From Schoenoplectus triqueter (lineage: Eukaryota; Streptophyta; Magnoliopsida; Poales; Cyperaceae), in NCBI GenBank assembly GCA_964058805.1, contig CAXKVV010001935.1:1-27002 (forward strand): DNA of 27,002 bases, written 5' to 3'. Position 1 is the stretch's first letter; every line of letters starts with the position of its first letter. Below the pieces are notes generated by a model. That model made no database searches. It was not told where the DNA came from and saw only the letters and a program-made list of their open reading frames with translations. Position numbers and translations under genes: made by a program. This document shows, piece by piece, positions 19,266-27,002 of this stretch.

Positions 19266-19925
19266 TAGGGCTGCAAACGAGTCGAGTCGAGCCGAGCTGG
19301 TCTTAACTCAAGCTCGGCTCATGAAAATTCGAGTCGAGCCGAGTCGAGCTCGTGAAACGGTTCGAGCTGAAAAATCTAGCTCAAACTCGGCTCGTTACTA
19401 TTCGAGCTAGCTCGCGAGTTGGCTCACGAGCCAATGCATGTGCGTTGACTCAATTTGATATTTAGATTTAATACATTTACAAACTATAAAGTTGGTATAT
19501 CTAGAAGATTTGTATGAGAATTGGTACAAAATTGTTATATCAACAAACTATTTTTTCAATGACATATTCGCTGCATTAATTTGAATGGATGGACAAACAA
19601 AAAACTATCGAGTCAGATATACGAATCTAACTATGAGCGTGCAAGAGACGTCTTTAAGCCACTGACACGATGAGATGGTGAGAGATGATGAGAGAGGAGT
19701 TATCGGATTAGAGTTCGGTAAAAAAAATTATAAAAACTATTTTTTATTCGAGCTGAGTCGAGCCACGAGCCGAGCCGACCCCAACTCAAACTCGGCTCAT
19801 TTAACTATCGAGCCAGATTAGCTCGAGCCAAATTAGCTCGAGTCATTTTAGCTCGAGCCAGATTAGCTCGAGCTCGATCCGAGTCCGAGCTGAGCCACGA
19901 GCCCGAGCTTTTTTGTGCAGCCCTA
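19266..19925 (+). mobile_element. GAGCCGAG-rich hAT-like non-autonomous element with perfect 8-bp target duplication
   Basis: Ends TAGGGCTGCA and TGCAGCCCTA are perfect inverted repeats, flanked on both sides by GATACAAT (19258-19265 and 19926-19933), the 8-bp duplication typical of hAT transposons. Both subterminal regions are packed with GAGTCGAG/GAGCCGAGC motifs. The right one contains four contiguous 15-bp units TAGCTCGAGNCNNNT at 19819-19878. The middle is AT-rich with no transposase. Confidence 0.85.
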
Positions 19926-20683
19926 GATACAATATAATTTAGACGACTCAGGGTAACTATTTTTTTTGTTTAGGAAGATTGATCAAAATAATTTTAAACA
20001 ATTCAACTTTGAGTATTAAATAGTTAAAATAAATTTCTTTTGATGAGATTAAAGAAGAAATGTTGATGGATAAAAAATATTATTGTTGATTAATAAATTA
20101 ACGGTATAGTAGAGTTATCCTTTTTTATTTATTCCCAATAACTGGTATTTTTTTTTTACTTTTTAAATTCCATAAGTGCTGAATTAGAGTGGATCGACGG
20201 TCATCTGATTTCATAAGCTCAACATCACTCATCACTACTTATTCACATACTCATGATATGTAAATTAAAATTGTTTTATAAAAGAATATAGATATGATTG
20301 AAGAATCAGTACCTCTGGAGTTTTGATAATGTTGAAAATTTTTCGTACTCGGAATATCAATTCAAACAGCTCAATAAAATTGTATATCAAAATCTCTGAT
20401 ATTCAAACTTTCACCATCTAAATATTATTTTAAATATTTTTAATGATTTTTGAAAGATGATCTTAAAATTAAAAAAATATTAATATTTTTCGGGCAAATA
20501 GTCACTAAAAATAGTAAAAATTCTAAATATAACAAAAATTTATATTCTATACGTAAAAGATTTTGTTCATCTAAGTTCTACTTGATTGACATTTTCAGAC
20601 AAAATATAAATTGAAGCACACTAAAAAAACACTAAGAAATTTGTTTCGAAATAAAATATTACCATAATTCATAACTTGTATAT
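19926..20683. other. AT-rich spacer
   Basis: The first eight bases are the right target duplication of the hAT-like element. The rest is AT-rich without an identifiable gene or repeat end. Confidence 0.5.
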
Positions 20684-20928
20684 TCGGAGGCAGAGGCATA
20701 AACTTTTTATATGGGGTCAACATCGTGGATCTTTATATTGTACAAAATAATTATTACTTAATTTGTATAATTTTTTGATATATGAGAGTCAATAATGTAA
20801 AAAATTTATAAATAATTAAATATATGAAGATTTTCATACAAATATAATAAAATTATCATAAATTAATGATTTTTGAATAACAAATAGGGTCAATTAACCC
20901 CATTCACTCCACTTCCATCCTCCTCTGA
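20684..20928. mobile_element. Short terminal-inverted-repeat element with GTATAT duplication
   Basis: The left end TCGGAGGCAGAGGCATAAAC with TATGGGGTCAA is mirrored, imperfectly, by the right end read on the minus strand (TCAGAGGAGGATGGAAGTGG with AATGGGGTTAA). GTATAT directly flanks both ends (20678-20683 and 20929-20934). At 245 bp it has no coding capacity. The superfamily is uncertain. Confidence 0.6.
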
Positions 20929-21374
20929 GTATATTTCTTTAGAGATTAGATTTTCAGTTTTAACAATTAACAGTCATTTGACCTCTTCGTAGCATTAACG
21001 TCATAACAGAGTACTCCCACAGAGAACAATATATATTTTTTTCGTTAATGACAAAGTTAAAACATTAAAGTTAAAACCGGCATATATTGTATTTTTAATA
21101 TAATTTACTCATGCAATATTTATATATAATCTTATAGATATAACTTCGAAGCGTTAACTTTGATCTTCTAAAGTAGGCACCCGAAACCAAACCATTTATG
21201 AAACCCACTGGAAACTCAGAGAAGTATGATTGGGAGTGGGTCCCTTGTTATCTCTTCCAGCTCTTTATTCTTAAAATTTTTAAATTATATCCAGTCTTCA
21301 ACTGATATTTTCATTGCGAAGTCTCTTCTTGGTAGTTTGCCATGTAAGATAGTAATGTGTTTTATATTTGAGGA
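20929..21374. other. Spacer
   Basis: AT-rich with a somewhat more balanced stretch at about 21165-21260. No gene, RNA or repeat end identified. Confidence 0.5.
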
Positions 21375-21697
21375 GGGATGACTTGAAAATGGCTATTTTG
21401 ATAAATTTGACAACAAATTTTAAAATAAGTTTGAAATTTTTTTATAGATATGTTCTTTTACTTATAAATTGATAGTGATTTAAATTTTATGCAATTTCAT
21501 TAATGTTTGATAGTCTATCAAAGTTCATAAATTTAAGATGTTGCAAATTATATAATTTTTTTATGGACTATCAATCAATAATGAAATTGCATAAAATTTG
21601 AATCACTGTTAATCTATAAGTAAAAAATATATCTATATTTTTTTTCTATTTTTTCATATTTATTTAAAAATCTATTATCAAGATTGTCAAAGATACC
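21375..21697. mobile_element. GGGAT-ended hairpin element, right end truncated
   Basis: The left arm GGGAT...TATTTTGATAAATTTGACAA pairs with the right arm read backwards from 21697 (GGTATCTTTGACAATCTTGATAA), and the inner arms pair through GCAATTTCATTA (about 21501) and TAATGAAATTGC (about 21579). The right terminal ATCCC is missing. Same family as 22981-23360 and the solo arm at 7603. Confidence 0.6.
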
Positions 21698-22980
21698 AAA
21701 CTTTATATTTAGAGCAATTTGTGTAATGAATGAGCACTCATGGCCCTTTATAATAATTTACTTTAGTTTTTTTTCATCTGGTAAGTATATAACTTTATAA
21801 AAAAGTCAATATATCTATCCAACTGGTGTTGAAATTATTTTTTTATGAAAAAGAAATAGAGGTCAAAGCCTCCATTTTCTTCTTTAATAATATCATAAGG
21901 TGTTGAAATTATTTTAATAAAGAGAAAAATGTATGATAGATTACTTTATCATACCCAATTAAATGATACAAATTAATATGTGCCTAAATATTAAAGTAGA
22001 CACAAATAAAATGTAAATGGAGGAATTGAGTTTAGAAATAGTATGTGATCGATGATGCAAAATGTATTGAACTAAAAATGTTATCGCTCCTTCACATGCG
22101 AGGCTTCCAGCGATGCAGTTTTAGAGAGATTATGATCATTTCTTCTCATCGGTCACGACTCACGACTTTAAGAAGAATTATTTAATTGTCATTCACTTTC
22201 AAACATGCAAACTGTTATATATAAATTGAAGAATATCATTTGAAAGAATATTTGAACATGTATATCATACATGAATTATCACATTATCAGAGAGCTGCTT
22301 ACAACTCATTTCTTGGTTCCACATAATATGCCTATATAGTATGATAATAATTAATTAATTAGAATAAATGCACTTTAGTAACTGGCTGAAAGATCGTCTC
22401 AATTAATTATGAAATGAACCTCCATTTATTTGTATGCAATCATATTATTGAAAATTATACTTCATAAAGAGGGTTAAGTCTTCTAATCTCTTACACATGT
22501 AAGTCATCAAGACTTCTTCATCATTATTTTCATTTTAATCTTTTCATCTATTTGAATCCAATAATTCATTTGCAATTATTATTAAATATATTTAAAATTT
22601 TATATTTCTAGTTAATTTTTGAGGAACATATTGTTGGGTTTGTAACATATATGAGATGTGAAATTTTTAAAAAAATTCATGCAATCCAATTTAAATCCAT
22701 AAATCATGTGCACAAAATTCAAATCTATTATGAGTTTGTAATAACATAACTTGTTAATTTCATCTTGAGTTATAAGTAATTATATCTAACAGCTGGAACT
22801 TAAAATAATTAAGTCTTGCCAGATTTCTATTCACCAGTAAACGAAAATAACTTAAATTGTATTACTAAGAATTTCTAATTCGACAAAAGAGCTTTTTTTT
22901 ACATGATACAAAATAAATTCATGGAAAAGCTTTCAAGATAAGTGACAAGCGACATATAAAGAAATGGTAAAGAAAGGGTG
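21698..22980. other. AT-rich intergenic region
   Basis: About 1.3 kb of AT-rich spacer without supportable genes. I found no element ends, tandem arrays or RNA genes here. Confidence 0.5.
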
Positions 22981-23360
22981 GGGATCTTTAACAGATATTT
23001 ATTTTGATAAGTTTGGCAATCAATTTAATGTGAATTCAAAAAAAATAGAAAAATAGAAAAAAATTATAAGTATGTTATTAAAGTTATAAATTGACTATGT
23101 TTTAAATTTGATATAATTTTAATATCCTTTGATATTCTATCAAAAACCATCAAAAATATATAATAATTTTGACACTTTCAATTTAATGATCTTTGATATA
23201 ATGTCCAATGAAACTCAAATTGCACCAAACTTAAAATAAAATTAAAACATAAATTTGAAAATTATGTTTATAATTTTTTTTTCTGTTTTTTAAGATTTTG
23301 TATGAAATTTTATTAAGTTGGATATCAAGGTTATTAAAATAAATAATTATCAAGGATCCC
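22981..23360. mobile_element. GGGATC-ended hairpin element, complete
   Basis: Ends GGGATC and GATCCC; the outer 43 bp of the two arms match at 31 positions, and looser inverted similarity continues toward the centre. No coding capacity. The left arm closely resembles those at 7603 and 21375. Confidence 0.6.
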
Positions 23361-23465
23361 AAAAAAACTGAAGTTAGAGAAAATAACAGAGCAAAAAGAG
23401 TGAAGCGATCAAATGCGACGCTAGTTTAAATATAACAGGACATAACCTTCTCATGTCTGTGTATT

Positions 23466-23865
23466 AGGGGTGTCAATTATTGATCCGACTCAACGAGTTA
23501 ATCCAACTCAATCTGAATCTGATATGATCCGACATGATCCAAAAATAAATGGATCGGGTATGAGTTTAATTTTTTTGACCTGAATCGGATCGGATCGGGT
23601 TCGGTTCAACCCGACTCGACTCGATTAATTATGTTTTTTAAAGTAATTTTGTGATTTAGTACTAATTAAATTTTAAATATACACTAATTAAGATTTATTG
23701 TTTAAAATTATATATAAATAATTAATAAATATTTAATTATTTTACACGGGTCGGGTAGGGTATGGGTCAAAAAATTTTGATATGAATTTAATCAGGTTCA
23801 GATCGGGTCAAAAAAATAATATAACCCGACCCGAACCCGACGCGACCTGACCCATTGACACCCCT
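23466..23865 (-). mobile_element. GGGTC-rich hAT-like non-autonomous element, copy 3 (inverted)
   Basis: Ends AGGGGTGTCAAT and ATTGACACCCCT are perfect inverted repeats. Relative to copies 1, 2 and 4 the core is reversed (ATTTAGTACTAATTAAA reads with opposite polarity). It lacks the 11-bp duplication and so groups with copy 1. The right flank is a (GT)n tract, so the target duplication cannot be judged. Confidence 0.8.
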
Positions 23866-23866
23866 A

Positions 23867-23879
23867 GTATGTGTGTGTG

Positions 23880-23910
<31 letters not shown>
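23867..23910. repeat. (GT)n-(TA)n-(GA)n microsatellite
   Basis: Compound simple repeat between the GGGTC-type element and hairpin element F. Confidence 0.9.
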
Positions 23911-23912
<2 letters not shown>

Positions 23913-24292
23913 TCAAGATACCGTGAGCTTAACTCAAAAAGTACATCAAATCATCGCGAAAATTTAATTTATCATCTTTATTAAATTCTTTATATGAAAA
24001 TCTTGTGTGTTGCAAAAATTTGGAGTGTTTTGAGTTTTTTAAATCATCGTTTTTAATTTTTAAAAATAATATTCAAATATTAAATATTTCATTATTTTTT
24101 TAGAGATGATTTTCAAAAATTAAAAACCATGACTTAAAAAGCTCAAAACACTCCAAATTTGTGCATCCCAACATATTTTCATATAAATAATTTAAAGATG
24201 ATGATAAATTAAAATATCGAGATGATTTGATATATTTTTTGAGTTAAGCTAACAAAAAGCCTCCGTGAGCTTAAACTCACGATATCTCTACT
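23911..24292. mobile_element. Long-hairpin MITE-like element F (family of element C)
   Basis: Left end AGTCAAGATACCGTGAGCTT; right end ...CTCACGATATCTCTACT. Arms pair nearly throughout. As in element C, the right arm has an extra segment with GTGAGCTTAAACTCAC. It is bounded by (GA)n on the left and (TA)n on the right. No coding capacity. Confidence 0.75.
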
Positions 24293-24302
24293 ATATATAT
24301 AT

Positions 24303-24711
24303 AGTAAATCTAGCAAACTCTTAAGCTCATAAAAACCTTCCATGAGATTAACTCAAAAATTATATCAAATCATTTTTAAATTTTGATTTATCATGCTCAT
24401 TAAAATTTTTATATGAAAATCTTGTGGATGTAAATATTTGAGCTGTTTCGAGTTTTCTAAATCAATATTTTCAATTTTTAAAAATAATGTACAAATATTA
24501 AATATTTTATAATTATTTATAGAGCTGATTTTAAAAAATTAAAAACAAAGGCATAGAAACCTCGAAATACCTCAAATTTTTACATCCCACAAGATTTTTA
24601 TATGAAAAATTTAATGAGCATGATAAATCAAAATTTAAAGATAATTTAATATACTTTTTGAGTTAAACTCACGAAAATTTTTTGTGAGTTTAAGAGACGC
24701 TAAATTTTCTC
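24303..24711. mobile_element. Long-hairpin MITE-like element G
   Basis: Separated from element F only by a short TA tract. The left arm carries AGTAAATCTAGC and TTAACTCAAAAA; the right arm is its inverse, ending near 24711. Internal blocks match elements C and F (ATATGAAAATCTTGTGG) and element A (TTCGAGTTTTCTAA). Confidence 0.65.
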
Positions 24712-24943
24712 TCAATCTATATATTAAATACCATATTGCATGTTCATGCTTATCAGCTTATAGGTAGCACGTGTGGGCTCCAAGTTAATGGAGTGGATGA
24801 AGCTTAATTTTAATGCTCAAAACATGAAAGCATATGGCACCACGTGCCGACGTGAGTCGTTGTTGGTGAATCATTCATACCCTTGAGAATAATAATTCGA
24901 AAACGTTATGTGAATATAAAAATTTAGGATTCGATATAAAATA

Positions 24944-24994
24944 AATATAATTTTAAAATAATATTTTTTATATAATATAAATAAAATATATATT
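24944..24994 (+). repeat. Dispersed AT-rich repeat, copy 2
   Basis: Matches 14285-14335 at 49 of 51 positions, with weaker similarity beyond to about 25130. Class unknown. Confidence 0.5.
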
Positions 24995-25902
24995 TAAATA
25001 TTATAATTTTAATAATTAAATAAGAAATATATAATATCATTTTAAATTTTATGTAGTATATTTTATTCGCAAATAATTCATAAATAAAAAAATTATTTCC
25101 GAATAAAATACATTATATATTAAATAAATGTTTACTTCTCTTTTTTCTTAGAGGAAATTTTTTAGCATTAAGACTCCACCCCGATTGAGCGAGTTCTTTA
25201 GGAGTTGCTTGCTTTTCCCCAACTCTTTCACATTCTTAGATACTAACTAAAATATCATTGATTTTGCCCGTCCAACTCAAGCCCTTCCTTTTTAGAATAC
25301 GAACCCAGTTTTCTGTAACTCCATCTTCAATGTCAGTCAAGTCAATAACTGGATTCGAGTTTGTTTTGTTCATGAAATATTCGATTATGAGTAAAAAAAT
25401 TACTTCTAAATAAAATACGTGTTGTTACTATGCACTTGAGATGCACAAAAAAATTATGATATAGGAATACAGGATCTGTTTCCTCCGTGGGCTAGCTTCA
25501 TTCATTTTTTTGGTATGAATTATATTATCATATTTTGCATTGGTTCCTCAATAAAAAATCATAGTAACTTTTTTCCTTTTATGAGGCTGCAATAGTTTTA
25601 CTTGTAACGTTGCCCAATTGATCCAGAATATTTTATAACGAGAAGTTGATACTAACAAATTTTTGGCACGATTTTCCAAAATCCTACACCGTTCCAACTT
25701 GCAAAGCACACGATGGAAAAGAAAATGCCAAAGAGGCTGTGCTCAGCTGGAAAGAACAAAAAATAGAGGTTGGAATAAATGCTCGTTTTGTGATGAAACT
25801 AATGACGTGACAGGAATGAAGTGACGATTCTTCCAAAATACTTCCTCCTGAGAATGACACTTATTTGAAATTCTTATTTCTCTTTCTCTCTTTTTAAATT
25901 AT
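24995..25902. other. Spacer with one small unexplained frame
   Basis: 25150-25370 is less AT-rich than its surroundings. On the minus strand 25373-25236 is a 45-codon frame containing PVIDLTDIED, which resembles a SUMO-interacting motif; I do not recognise the protein. No other gene is visible. Confidence 0.35.
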
Positions 25903-26298
25903 TATGTCAATAAATCGGATCGGATCAAATTATATTATTTTATTATTTTTTTGATCCGATTCGAATCTAATCTGTTTAAATTCAAGTAAAAAATCATGAT
26001 CCATACCCGCTCCGATCGGGTTACGGATTGATCCGATCCGTATAAAATAATTAAATATATATTAATTATTTCTACTTAAAATAATTAAATATTAATTAAT
26101 TTTTAATAAATCTTAATTAGTATATAATTAGTATATATTTAGGCTTTAATAAGTACTAAATGACAAAATTATTTTAAAAAATATAATTAATCTGGTCGGG
26201 TCAACCAACCCGAGCCGATTCGGGTAAAAAAAATCAAACACATATCTGATCCGTTTATTTTCATATTATGACGGATTGGATCAATAATTGACACCCCT
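25903..26298 (+). mobile_element. GGGTC-type hAT-like element, copy 4 (degraded left end)
   Basis: Left end is worn to ATGTCAATAAATCGG; the right end is intact, TAATTGACACCCCT. The core matches the other copies and carries the 11-bp duplication near 26120-26140 shared with copy 2. Many GGGTC motifs have become GGATC or GGATT, pointing to C-to-T decay. Confidence 0.7.
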
Positions 26299-27002
26299 AG
26301 CACGAACTGATCCCAAATTTGTCGTTTTCTCCGGTGCGGGTGAAGAGCATTTATTAATTACTATTGATATCAATGAGATGAGATTTAAATCCCATTTCCT
26401 CATTAAGACATCGTTGGAGTGTGCAATCGATCGATTCGAATGAAAACAAATATGTGTATTTGAAGTTTTATTTAATATTTTAAATTATGAATCAAACTAA
26501 ATCGAATTGAATCAAATTTATGAAAATAGTAGTTGAATAAATTGAAAAATGAATAAATAAAAAATTAATTTAGTTTATTCAGTCAAACTGAAATTTCAAT
26601 TAATAGTTATAAAATTATTAGAAGAAATAAATAGTTAAAAATTAATAAATAACTAAATAAAATCTATAAAAAATAAATATATTCGCATTATCTATGAGAT
26701 GATCTTTATTTTTAACAAGTGAAATGAATCTGCGTGATAAATTTTAAATTATTAGGTTTATTTTATTTATTCGATTTAGAAAAACATACATCAAATCAAA
26801 GAATAAAAAACAAATTAGGTAAAATTTTCAACGAACTGAAACACGAATGACAGCGTGCCATTGTCAATGGTGTTGAGCAAACACACCAGTCCGAATGATG
26901 GGTTTGAGCAAACTTCAATCCAACTTTAAACTCCAATCCAACATGAGGGGTTTTGTTTTTCAAACACGCCACTCACACTGACGCGGTTCTGTTTTTCTTT
27001 TT
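26299..27002. other. Terminal spacer
   Basis: AT-rich, more balanced after 26840. No gene or repeat end could be supported up to the window edge. Confidence 0.5.

Overview
The window reads as nuclear DNA of a flowering plant, most likely a eudicot. The protein-coding blocks are plant-specific or plant-type: an EXO70 exocyst subunit, a FIT-type bHLH factor, the SWI/SNF subunit SWP73, and a SnRK1 gamma (KING1) fragment. Genes are split by short AT-rich GT-AG introns, and the spacer is strongly AT-rich and packed with small non-autonomous transposons. I cannot name the species.

Layout. 1-1165: 3' part of an EXO70 gene on the plus strand, running off the left edge. 1166-4362: gene-free. 4363-5570 (minus): a three-exon bHLH gene whose splice sites I could place exactly (271 aa), with a TATA box at 5643. 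6191-8559: a dense block of long inverted-repeat (hairpin) elements separated by (TA)n, (GA)n and (GT)n tracts. 9051-9208: an isolated pair of 26-bp inverted arms. 10174-12397 (minus): a two-exon SWP73/BAF60 gene (516 aa) with two telo-boxes just upstream of its ATG. 13156-13742 (minus): the last two exons of a KING1-like SnRK1 gamma gene, broken by a 1-nt insertion, an in-frame TGA and a lost GT donor. From about 14.2 kb to the end there is no gene I can support: the space holds GGGTC/GACCC-rich hAT-like elements (four copies), a GAGCC/CTCGAG-rich hAT-like element with a perfect 8-bp target duplication, a short Helitron, a degenerate minisatellite, several hairpin elements and AT-rich spacer.

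The genes do not form a pathway. They are unrelated neighbours in a gene-poor, transposon-rich segment. The points most worth following up are the hairpin family that sits in (TA)n tracts and has produced a chimeric member and a microhomology deletion, the KING1 fragment with one intact and one broken exon, and the isolated 26-bp foldback. I did not see a new multi-gene system. Coordinates of repeat ends are read by eye and may be off by a few bases unless a target duplication is given.
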